The translations under genes were made by a program, and so were the position numbers. From Pyropia haitanensis (Eukaryota; Rhodophyta; Bangiophyceae; Bangiales; Bangiaceae), in contig SDUX01000132.1 of NCBI GenBank assembly GCA_008729055.1, positions 19,384-83,383 on the forward strand: a stretch of DNA of 64,000 bases, written 5' to 3'. A model generated the notes under the pieces. It made no database searches. It saw nothing but the letters and a program-made list of their open reading frames with translations, and was not told the DNA's origin. Shown here in pieces: positions 24,202 to 33,260 of the stretch (positions are counted from its first letter, which is position 1; every line of letters starts with the position of its first letter).

Positions 24202-24751
24202 CTGCCGGCGCAGCGCACGTCAGACGGATGTCGCGGCTGAGCAGCGCTGCGGCGGCGGCGGCCGCTGTCGTGGTTGAGGCTAGGAGGTCCTCCTCCTGCA
24301 GCTTGCCGCGTCTGCAGGCGGACCGCATCTGCCGCCGCACACGGCCTTACGTGTGGCCGTACAACGCGACAGGCTTCACTACGTGCTGTCACATGCTGTC
24401 CTGCGATCGGGTGCCCGATCCAACCTCGAAGATCGAGACACGTGGCGGTCTCGTTCATAATTATGGATATGCCTCCCATGAGTATAATGATTTCAACGAA
24501 GTTTGGGATAGAAGTAAAGTAATATAACTAACACCTTCACCACACTGCCACCAGGATTGGCAGATTCAATGCCAATCTCTTCTGGACGATTGAATTCAAC
24601 GCCAATTCAATGAAGTGAATAACGTTGAATGGTTGAATACTTATACGATGCATCTTGTGTAATTGTCTCCTGGAGTGGCGGACTGTCGGGTGTGCTCCCG
24701 CCATTTACTACCACTTGTCCGTGACCCGCCAACAGCGAGGTCCTGCGTCAA
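24202..24751. other. AT-richer tract 3' of hAT remnant, copy 1
   Basis: Contains a + frame from 24228 to 24527 (99 codons) without a known domain. From 24560 to 24640 there is a cluster of TTGAATTCAA-like palindromic words. This may be the 3' non-coding end of the hAT element, but no matching terminal inverted repeat pair could be fixed. Confidence 0.35.
24589..24610 (+). repeat. 22-bp ATTGAATTCAAYGCCAATTC-type repeat, left
   Basis: The word ATTGAATTCAACGCCAATTC plus AA matches 25885-25906 at 21 of 22 positions in the same orientation, 1.3 kb apart. Related shorter words surround both (GATTCAATGCCAATC, GTTGAATGGTTGAAT). Possibly ends of an old insertion or a local palindromic repeat. Confidence 0.6.
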
Positions 24752-24753
24752 TA

Positions 24754-25301
24754 GAGAGTTTTCGCATGTATGTTTTCGCTATTTTTCCGGTACGATAGGG
24801 AGCCAGATAGATCAAGGGATTACACCTGGAAGCTCCGTACAGAAAAACCGTAGCGTTGCGTGGCTATATCGGGCACAATAGCGAAAGAATTATGGGTACG
24901 TTGCCGGCCTCCAATTCCTGCGGAATAGAGTGGGTGGCACGGAATGGACGACTCCTGCCAGGCGGCTTCGCCGTCACGGACAGACGCCGGCGCAACCGCC
25001 GCCCCTCTTCGCGCTCGCGCGTCTTCGCCGAGCTTTGCTCCGCGCATCCCTCCGCCCCGATCCTCACCATGCCTTATTCTGCGTCATCTTCAACTACTGA
25101 GTTGGTCAAGAGCGCTGAGCAACCCTGCTGTGAGCAGGAAGTGCCAGGGTCACTTCTTGACTTACTCAATCCAAGTACAGATAGAGAAAAACGGACCTGC
25201 AAAAACTCCCGCACGGGCGTCTTTCGCTATTGGTGTCTGTCAGCCATTTAGGTTGAGGTGATACCCACAAAGATACAGAAAAAATACATGCAAAAACTCT
25301 C
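24754..25301. mobile_element. TA-flanked inverted-repeat element (MITE-like), copy 1
   Basis: The left end GAGAGTTTTCGCATGTATG (24754 on) and the right end, read on the opposite strand from 25301, GAGAGTTTTTGCATGTATT, form terminal inverted repeats of about 29 bp with 4 mismatches. TA dinucleotides flank both ends (24752-24753 and 25302-25303), the target duplication of Tc1/mariner-type elements. A second right-end-like sequence lies inside at 25181-25210 (opposite strand GGGAGTTTTTGCAGGTCCG), suggesting a nested or duplicated terminus. At 548 bp, with only a 131-codon + frame (24856-25251) of no known domain, it is a non-autonomous element. Assignment to the mariner group rests only on the TA flanks. 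Confidence 0.55.
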
Positions 25302-25647
25302 TAATGGCTTGGCGGAAAGCCACAAGTGCTGCGGCAGCTGAGACCCGGAACGACTCAGTAAGTTCGCGCGCTGGCCGTTGTCGACGCAGACCCACCTCCG
25401 CCACACGCTCAGTGAAGTGCTTCACTGTGTCGTTCGTCCACGGCTTTCTGTATTTGTCACCATGCCCGACCCGGTGTGGAAGCATGCGACCGTGTGCTCT
25501 GACCGCAAGCGTGCCGTCCGCTCCTGGTGCGAAAAGGAAAAGACTTCCAACGTGACCTACCTCAACGTGACTATCGTAAATGAAAGCTGACGTGACTTCC
25601 GAGAAGATAAACCGAGGGTACAAGTCAGCAAAAGGAACGACTCTCAC
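25240..25647 (-). pseudogene. Unrecognised reading frame truncated by the TA-flanked element, copy 1
   Basis: Open - strand frame of 135 codons with ordinary, non-repetitive composition, unlike the GC-driven frames nearby. It includes GHGDKYRKPWTNDTVKHFTE and RVSAAAALVAFRQAI. No ATG opens it (the first is about 55 codons in), so it would be an exon or a fragment. I do not recognise the family. Its last 17 or so residues (after FRQAI) come from the terminal repeat of the element at 24754-25301. If the element is skipped and one TA kept, the frame would instead run about 15 codons into the far flank to a TAG-TAA pair. That suggests the element removed the natural C-terminus. The + strand is also open here, so coding strand is uncertain. 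Confidence 0.3.
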
Positions 25648-25884
25648 AGTAAAGCTAATCCTCCGGAGCTACCCCCACTGCTTCTGCGTCACGTATGCTG
25701 CGTGCTTTTTGAAGTCGACGGGGGACGCACGTTGAGTGGGCCCGCCCCCGATGAGCAGACAGTCCTCGTGATTGCCACCGCGCCGCGCGGTGCCCGCAAC
25801 TAGGCCTCGACTGGATCTGCGTAGCAAGTCCGCCACGTTGCGCCACGTTTCGTATTGAATTCAACCTGCCCTCTGCCGACCTTC

Positions 25885-25906
25885 ATTGAATTCAATGCCA
25901 ATTCAA
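25885..25906 (+). repeat. 22-bp ATTGAATTCAAYGCCAATTC-type repeat, right
   Basis: Partner of 24589-24610, with T instead of C at the variable position. Confidence 0.6.
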
Positions 25907-25909
25907 CCT

Positions 25910-26672
25910 TGATTTGGTTTGATTGAATCTCAAGGTGCCAACCCTGCCTGCCACTCGCCCCTCGCTCTCTGCGGCGAGCAGTTCCGAGCGACGGCCACCG
26001 CTCCGTGGGTGACGACGCTGCCGGCCGGGGCGCCGCGCCACCACTCCCCGCGCTGGGGCGCGGGGGCAAGAAAAAAACACAAGCGCGTGCACGGCGCAGC
26101 GGCATCCCACCGTGGGCATCGCGAACCCCGCCCGGCGGGCGACCCTTGTGGGAGTCGAGCAGCGGGGCGGGCAAGAAAAAACTTCCGCAGAGTGGGCGGC
26201 AGAGGCATCCACCTCGTCCCGAGCCACCAACGGATGGGGGGGGGAGGGTTGCGCTCCAGCAACGTGGCGGCCGTCGCTGCCGCCGTCGACGGTGCGCCCC
26301 AACGGAAGGCCACAAAAACAAAAAAGATGGTGGCCCCCACCACGCGGGGGGCGCCGTGAAGGGAACGGCCGCCGCGACCCCGTCGCCGGGCGCCATCACC
26401 TACACCGTTGCCGGCGAGAGTGCCGCCACGAGCCGCGACCGGCCACACGGGGCGCCAAGCGGCCCCGCCGGCGCGGCGAAAAGCGGGAGGGGGTGGTGGC
26501 CGCCGCGGGGCGCGGTGCCGGCTGGGCCCTGACCCCACGCCACCCTCCCTACCCTACGGGGACGACGAGGGGGGCGCGCGGGGCTGTGCCCCGCCGCCCG
26601 CGCCGACGCGGCGCAACAGCGCCAAGGATTGGGCCGGCTGGCCGGTCAGCCGGCGTGGCACACTCACATCGG
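25910..26672. other. GC-rich stretch before the Pro-rich frame, copy 1: no gene assigned
   Basis: Composition returns to GC-rich. Frames are open on both strands with no recognisable product. On the - strand, reading toward lower coordinates, a donor-like CACGTAAGG sits at about 26713 at the end of the Pro-rich frame, and an acceptor-like GGGGTCAG at about 26531. A further exon of that frame could lie here, but none can be demonstrated. Confidence 0.4.
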
Positions 26673-27337
26673 TCAGGCGCTCGGCGTAGCCTCCCCCCCC
26701 TCCACATCCTTACGTGGCGATGGCCCCGCCCCCCGGCTGCCCTCGGCAACCAGCTGCGACAGGGCGTCGTCCAGATGGTCCAGCCGCGCCAGGCTCACCG
26801 CCGTCGCCTTGCCGTCGACGCAGCCGTCGAGGAGCGCATCGACGCCGTCGAGCAGCGCGCCAAGGTCGCCTCCGCCCGCCACCGGAGGGCGGCTGGCAGA
26901 CGAGGCTGCATCGCACGCCGCGGCGGCCACCGCAGCCGCCGACTCCCTCGCCTTCACCGCCAATGCCGTAGGGCGGTCCGAGCCGGCCGATAGGGCGGCT
27001 GCGCCCGCCTTCCCCACCGCCCGCGGTCGGCCGCCGCCGCCGCCGCCGCCACCGCGGGCCACCGCCGGTGGGAGCATGTAGGCAGGCATGAGCGGCGGCG
27101 TCAGCAACGTGTCGGCCGCGGGCGCCGCCGCCCGCGGCGGCGCCGGCGCGCCTGCCAGTACAGGGGGGACCAGGGGGGGCAGGGGTGCCGCCACGCCGCC
27201 GCCGCCGCCGCCGCCGCCGACGCCCGCGGCGCCCCCGACAGTCGTGGCCGCCGCCGATGGTGCTGGCGGGGGGGATGAGGCGCCAAGGAGCGGGGGGGGG
27301 GCAGCTGCCGCCGTTGCAGAAGAGGACGGCGGCGGCG

Positions 27338-27374
<37 letters not shown>

Positions 27375-27788
27375 CGGCGGCGGCGGCGGCCGTCCGTCAC
27401 GGGCGAGCGCCCACGGCCGCCCCGTCGGGAGCGCGGGGGCCGTCGCGGCGGCGGCGGCGGCGGCGCCCTTCTTCAAGTCGACACCGAGGCCCGACTTGGC
27501 CGCCGCGCCCGTCATGGAGACCCCCCCCGGTGTGGCGGCCGCGCCGCAGGACGGCGCGGGCTCGCCGCCGGCCGCCTGCCCGAGCGCACCGACGGCCGCC
27601 GGCGCGGTCGCACCGCGGGCTGCCGGCACGGGCGCGCCGCCGGTCGCAGGCGCGGGCGCCCCGCCGGCTGCCGTCGTGGGCGCGGCGCTGGTCGCCGGCG
27701 CGGACGCACCAGCTGTTGATGGGGCGGCCGCGCCGTCTGGCGGCGCATACAGTCTTTCTCCATTGCTGTGACATCCTTTCTTGGGCAC
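26673..27788 (-). CDS. Ala/Pro-rich open frame with 8-residue repeats, copy 1 (hypothetical)
   Basis: An uninterrupted - strand frame of 371 codons, opening at GTG (no ATG in frame at the start). Order: a short head (PKKGCHSNGERLYAPPDG); about seven 24-bp, 8-residue repeats of type GAPxPAAx (about 27555-27725); a segment with GLGVDLKKG; a poly-proline tract (about 27310-27400); a Gly-rich linker; and a C-terminal stretch likely to be helical (DLGALLDGVDALL, SLARLDHLDDALSQLVAEGS). Proline-rich linkers plus a helical end occur in cytoskeletal and scaffold proteins, but no domain is identifiable. The + strand is largely open too, so coding is unproven. A donor-like CACGTAAGG follows VAEGSRG, suggesting a spliced gene. 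Nothing else distinguishes it from a composition artefact except frame length and the helix-like end. Confidence 0.3.
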
Positions 27789-28780
27789 GGTGTCTAGTAC
27801 TCAATGTATTAATAGGTCGACCGACGTTTCCGATACAATCATCGCATGTGTCAGCATTCGATCGTCTTTACAGACCAATGAGAAAGCGAAATCGTGCTGC
27901 GGTCGGCGGGCTTACCGTAGACGCAAAGGGTGCCCAACAATGGAGAAAGACTGAAGCACAAAAGCGGGCGCCAACTGCTCCCCTGCGTTCTTTCCTCCTC
28001 TCCATTTCCCGCACAGCTGGACGTTGCCTTGCGCTCCGTTTCCCCTGCCCGCTCCCCCGTCCCCAAAGAACCAGTACCGCAGTGACGCCGCACGCCCGCC
28101 CGCCGCCCAGCACCGACGCCAGCGCCGGCCCGCGGCGCTGCGGCGGTCACCGCCGGCGTCGGCGGAGGGGCAGCGTCGTCGCCGCCGCCACCGCTGCCGC
28201 CCAGAGAGCTGCCGCCAAGAGAGACTACCGCCAAAAACAGACACTAAAAAATAGTGCTGGCCCACCGCGTGCGTCGCAGGCGGGAAGGGCGGAGAGAGGG
28301 GGGGGGGACCATCATGACAGCGTTGTCACCGCTGCCCCACGGCCATCCGCAGGTGATGCCGCGGCGGCGGCGGCGGCGGCACGGGTCCAGCGGATGGCGG
28401 TCAACGCCGCCGGCCGTCGTACCCCCCCAACCCCCCCCCTCCCTCCCTGCAACGGATGCATTCCCACGGCGGCGCCGGCACCGCTATCCTTCCCTAACGC
28501 CCCCCCCTGCGACCCTCGCCACGCGGACGTTCCCCACTACAAACCCGCCGCCACACCCAACGGGACAAACCTCGCTCCAACCGAGCCCACCGCCGCTACC
28601 GCAATGCCTGTCCACGGCAGCGAGAATGTCAGCGTTGGCCACCATCCGCATCAGCCGTGTCGGTGTCGATGCCGACGCGTCAAGAACGTCCCCGGGAAAG
28701 CAAGCTAACTAGAGCGTCAATACACAATACACCACCACATGCAATGGCGCCCACCACCAAAAGCGAAGAGGCCGCGCCGC
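27789..28780. other. Region between Pro-rich frame and D array, copy 1: no gene assigned
   Basis: Starts with an AT-richer stretch (27790-27900) containing ACCAATGAG at about 27874, which could be part of a promoter for either direction. A + frame opens at ATG 27881 and runs to 28708, but copy 2 breaks it by one extra G near 54970 (the frame ends at 54984 there). The frame is therefore not maintained. No family is recognised. Confidence 0.4.
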
Positions 28781-29079
28781 TAGCCGGCGAGCGCCGCCCC
28801 CAACAGCAACAACTTGCCGCCGTCGGAGGGAGGGTGGGGCGGCGCTGCCAACCAACAAGAGCCGCCCACAACAGCGATAACATGGCGCCGTCGGGGACGG
28901 CGCTGCGGCGCCGCATACGGGCGGGCATCGCCCCGACCAAAGACAACTTGCCGCCGTCAAACAACAAAACCAGACACCGCAAACAGACGGGCGCCGCCCT
29001 GAAAAAGCGACAAAATGCCAACCATCAAAAAAATAACAGGGCAGGGCATAAACAAGGCCAGCGCCGCCCCCAAACAGGA
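28781..29079. repeat. Degenerate left flank of D1 minisatellite
   Basis: Contains diverged forms of the D theme spaced roughly 60-80 bp: ACAGC(A/G)A(C/T)AACTTGCCGCCGTCGG and GGCGGCGCTGCCAAC. Homogeneous 81-bp units begin near 29080. This is the expected pattern of a satellite whose core is homogenised and whose edge decays. Confidence 0.65.
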
Positions 29080-30898
29080 AGACGACCCCGCCGGCAGGGG
29101 GGAGCTGCCGGCGGCGGGGGGGCGGCGCCAAAAGTACGCCGGCGCCGCCCCCCGCGAGGAAGACGACGCCGCCGGCAGGGGGAGCTGCCGGCGGCGGGGG
29201 GGCGGCGCCAAAAGTAGGCAAGCGCCGCCCCCCGCGAGGAAGACGACGCCGCCGGCAGGGGGCAGCTGCCGGCGGCGGGGGGGCGGCGCCAAAAGTACGC
29301 CGGCGTCGCCCCCCCGAGGAAGACGACGCCGCCGGCAGGGGGAGCTGCCGGCGGCGGGGGGGCGGCGCCAAAAGTAGGCAAGCGCCGCCCCCCGCGAGGA
29401 AGACGACGCCGCCGGCAGGGGGGAGCTGCCGGCGGCGGGGGGGCGGCGCCAAAAGTAGGCAAGCGCCGCCCCCCGCGAGGAAGACGACCCGCCGGCAGGG
29501 GGGAGCTGCCGGCGGCGGGGGGCGGCGCCAAAAGTACGCCGGCGCCGCCCCCAAAGCGAGGAGACGACGCCGCCGCAGGGGGGAGCTGCCGGCGGCGGGG
29601 GGCGGCGCCAAAAGTACGCCCCCCCCCCCCCCCGCAGGGGGGGGGCGGCGCCAAGACGCCGCGCCCCGCGAGGAAGACGACGCCGCCGGCAGGGGGGAGC
29701 TGCCGGCGGCGGGGGGGCGGCGCCAAAAGTACGCCGGCGCCGCCCCCCGCGAGGAAGACGACGCCGCCGGCAGGGGGGAGCTGCCGGCGGCGGGGGGGCG
29801 GCGCCAAAAGTACGCCGGCGCCGCCCCCCGCGAGGAAGACGACGCCGCCGGCAGGGGGAGCTGCCGGCGGCGGGGGGCGGCGCCAAAAGTACGCCGGCGC
29901 CGCCCCCCGCGAGGAAGANNNNNNNNNNNNNNNNNNNNNNNNNNNNNNNNNNNNNNNNNNNNNNNNNNNNNNNNNNNNNNNNNNNNNNNNNNNNNNNNNN
30001 NNNNNNNNNNNNNNNNNNNNNNNNNNNNNNNNNNNNNNNNNNNNNNNNNNNNNNNNNNNNNNNNNNNNNNNNNNNNNNNNNNNNNNNNNNNNNNNNNNNN
30101 NNNNNNNNNNNNNNNNNNNNNNNNNNNNNNNNNNNNNNNNNNNNNNNNNNNNNNNNNNNNNNNNNNNNNNNNNNNNNNNNNNNNNNNNNNNNNNNNNNNN
30201 NNNNNNNNNNNNNNNNNNNNNNNNNNNNNNNNNNNNNNNNNNNNNNNNNNNNNNNNNNNNNNNNNNNNNNNNNNNNNNNNNNNNNNNNNNNNNNNNNNNN
30301 NNNNNNNNNNNNNNNNNNNNNNNNNNNNNNNNNNNNNNNNNNNNNNNNNNNNNNNNNNNNNNNNNNNNNNNNNNNNNNNNNNNNNNNNNNNNNNNNNNNN
30401 NNNNNNNNNNNNNNNNNNNNNNNNNNNNNNNNNNNNNNNNNNNNNNNNNNNNNNNNNNNNNNNNNNNNNNNNNNNNNNNNNNNNNNNNNNNNNNNNNNNN
30501 NNNNNNNNNNNNNNNNNNNNNNNNNNNNNNNNNNNNNNNNNNNNNNNNNNNNNNNNNNNNNNNNNNNNNNNNNNNNNNNNNNNNNNNNNNNACGCCGGCG
30601 CCGCCCCCGAGGAAGACGACGCCGCCGGCAGGGGGGAGCTGCCGGCGGCGGGGGGCGGCGCCAAAAGTACGCCGGCGCCGCCCCGCGAGGAAGACGACGC
30701 CGCCGGCAGGGGGGAGCTGCCGGCGGCGGGGGGGCGGCGCCAAAAGTACGCCCGGCGGCCGCCCCCCGCGAGGAAGACGACGCCGCCGGCAGGGGGGAGC
30801 TGCCGGCGGCGGGGGGGCGGCGCCAAAAGTACGCCGGCGCCGCCCCCAAAGAGGAAGACGACCCCGCCGGCAGGGGGCAGCTGCCGGCGGCGGGGGGG
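29080..30898. repeat. D1: 81-bp double-hairpin minisatellite (with gap)
   Basis: Tandem units of about 81 bp built on GGCGGCGCC-AAAAGTACGCC-GGCGCCGCC and CCGCCGGCAG-(G)n-CTGCCGGCGG separated by GCGAGGAAGACGACG. Both parts are perfect inverted repeats. Units alternate between AAAAGTACGCCGG and AAAAGTAGGCAAG variants. Several units carry 1-3 base indels in G or C runs, so reading frames break. The array is interrupted by an N gap at 29919-30591. Confidence 0.9.
29919..30591. other. Assembly gap (673 N)
   Basis: A run of 673 N inside the D1 array. The true length is unknown. Copy 2 has an uninterrupted D array of about 30 units, so D1 may be collapsed here. Confidence 1.
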
Positions 30899-31290
30899 GC
30901 GGCGCCGCCATCAGGTAGGCGCCGCCGTCAACACCGACGACTTGCGGCGGTCGGGAGCGAGGGGGAGCGGCGCTGCCAGCCGGCAGGTGCCACCGCCTAC
31001 AGCGACAACTTGCCGTCGTTGGGAAGGGTGGGCGGCGTCGCCGGCCGTCACGCGCCGCCACCAAGAGCGGCATCTCGCCGCCGTCGGCGTGGGGGGGAGG
31101 CGCCGCCAGCCGGCTTGCGCCTCCACCTCCAGCGACATCTTGCCGCCGTAGGGAGCGGGGGGGGGCGGCGCCGCCAGCCGGCAGGCGCCACCGGTAACAG
31201 CGACTCCTCGCCGCCGGCGGGAGGGAGGGGGCGGCGCCGCCGCCAACAGCGACATCTCGCCGCCGCCGGTGGGGAGCGGCGGCACGGGGA
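30899..31290. repeat. Degenerate right flank of D1 minisatellite
   Basis: Five or so diverged repeats with the theme GGCGCCGCCAGCCGGC, then ACAGCGACA and TCTCGCCGCCG, spaced about 70-80 bp. This is the decayed edge of the D array. Confidence 0.65.
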
Positions 31291-31504
31291 GTGTTGACGA
31301 CAGGAAGAGCTCGACGAAGGGTGGAGAAGCGGCAGCGACGAAAAGAGAGAACAGTACCAGACCAATCACAGTCACAGAAGAAAAGCGCCCAGGAAGACAA
31401 ACGAAAATTGTCAGTCGCACGGTCAAGGCGCAAATTCGCTCCACCGCACTTTCGCGCATCAGGTAGATGAGCGACCCGCCCCTCCCTCTCACCCGGCCGT
31501 CAAA
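31291..31504. other. Link between D1 and the 380-bp repeats: nothing recognised
   Basis: Less GC-rich, purine-rich sequence (about 31300-31450) followed by GC-rich sequence. No gene or repeat is recognised. Confidence 0.4.
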
Positions 31505-32680
31505 CTGCGTAATAGCAGCGTGCGCTGGCGCCGCGCGAAGGGCAGTGGTGGGTGGGGTGGGCCCACAGGCGCCCTCCCCCCCCCCCGCCGCCTCCCGCGC
31601 GTGCGCCAGGAACAGGAGCCGCGCGGCACGCACGCGGCGCCATCGCCGTCCACCGACCACCGGCCACCCCGCACCCCCTCCCCATGCCGCTGCGTAACAG
31701 CAGCGGGGAGTGGCGCCGCGTGCGGGGAGGGAAAGGCGCGCGGGAGCGCGCCCCCCCCCCCCCCTCCGGCACGCGGGCGCGATACAAGGGCAGCGCTCAA
31801 ACGCCACTGCCGTCCGCATCCGCCGAACCCCCCCCCCGGAGTACGGAAAGGGAGGAACAGCAACAGGAAAGCCCATGCTCCCAACAAAAGGAGTCACCTG
31901 TTGCGGAGCGGGAAGGGGACGTGAAGACCGGTAGTCGGCGGAGGTCGGGCGAGAGAGAGAAACGAAAAGCACACCCAACAAGACGACAGAGACACAAACG
32001 ACCAGCGCAACCAGTACCGCGACGCGCATGGTGCCGTCACCATCCACCGACGGCCAATCCCCCCGCCCCCTGCCCATCACACTGCGTAATAGCAGTGGGC
32101 CGTGGCGCCGCGCGTCAGCGGGGAGGAGCGCGGAAGCGATCCCCCCCCCGCATGGCGCGGGCGCGATACAGGGGCGGCGCCACAACGATCCACACGCGCC
32201 AAAAACCCCCCCCTCTACCACACGGGAAGAAGAGAAAGGCCACAGGAATAACTCCGCCACCAGCGACGGAAGCTACCTGTTGTGGATCAGGCCGGGGCGA
32301 GGCAGACTGGCCGCCGGGGAAAGGCCACAAACACACACACACGCACGCAGGCAATGGAGCGCAATGGCGCGATCAAACAAACAGGCGCCGCCGTGGCAGC
32401 GCCCCGCCGTCGTCGTCCGTTCACGACCCGCCCTTTCGCACATCCGCCCCGCCCCACTGCGTATTTCAGCAGCGGGCAGTGGCGTCGCGCGAGGGAAGGA
32501 GTGCCATCGCAGCACACCCCCTCCCCAGCGCGGGCGCGATAAAGCAGGAGGCGCTCGAACGCCACCTCTGTCCGCGCATGCTGTCCCCGCTCCCCCACAG
32601 ACAGGAAGAGGGAGACAGCAACAGGGATATCCATGCCCTCAAAACAAAAAGGACCGCCTGGCGCGGACTGGCAGGGAGAT
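31505..32680 (+). repeat. E1: four degenerate repeats of about 380 bp
   Basis: The motif CTGCGTAAYAGCAGYGGG (CTGCGTATTTCAGCAGCGGG in the last) begins at 31505, 31690, 32082 and 32457. After it, each repeat has GTGGCG(C/T)CGCGCG, a GC-rich stretch, GCGGGCGCGATA(C/A)A, a CGCCAC motif, GGAAGAG or GGAGGAACAGCAACAGG, and in three of them a CACCTGTTG-like or equivalent end. The first copy is truncated (185 bp). The others are 394, 375 and about 220 or more bp. Divergence is high, so this is an old tandem array. Confidence 0.65.
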
Positions 32681-33260
32681 GAACGAGGCTGCAAGTCAAC
32701 GGACGGCAGACGCGCGGAAAACAGAATCAAACAAAAAGCGGGCGGGCACACACCAAAAGAAAGAGGGAGGGAAACAGCACAAAACCTACCGTGAAAAAGA
32801 CGCTGTCGTGGGAAGTGCGGCGCTCGGCCGGGGGCACCGCCGGTTGACTGCACTCCTCCACGGCCGCCGGATCGTGGTCGCCGGGTCGGAGCGGGGTCAA
32901 CGTGATGGCGGCGGCAGCGGCAGCGGCGGCAGCGTCGCGGTCGAGCCCCGCCAGCCGCCGTCCCACGCCCGTCCCCGCCCGCCGCCGCTCTCGGCGCCCG
33001 TCGCACCAACAGCAGAGTTGGCATGCGGGGCGATGGGTGGTGCAGCGATCTGGGCGGCAGCCGGATTGGGGTGGACGTGGTGGTGGAAAGCGGGTGGCGA
33101 CAGCGGCAGCAAAGGTGGAAGCGTGGGGGCGTGCGGTGGGCGTGACGGGAAGCCTCTCCACCCGTCGCCGCGTCGATCCTTGGCGCGCCAAGACACCGCC
33201 GGCGCCACCGACCGCCGCGAAGGCGCGAGCGGCAGCGGCCCGGGACGCGCCAATGTTGCC
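32681..33260. other. End of block E, copy 1: no gene assigned
   Basis: Purine-rich then GC-rich sequence leading into block A. A + frame (32028-33422) crosses it with low-complexity composition. A short (CA)n run lies upstream at about 32327-32350. Nothing recognisable. Confidence 0.4.

Noticed and set aside
27881..28708. A + strand frame (276 codons) starting MRKRNRAAVGG
   Set aside because: Copy 2 breaks the frame with one extra G near 54970, composition is Arg/Pro/Ala-rich, and no domain is visible.
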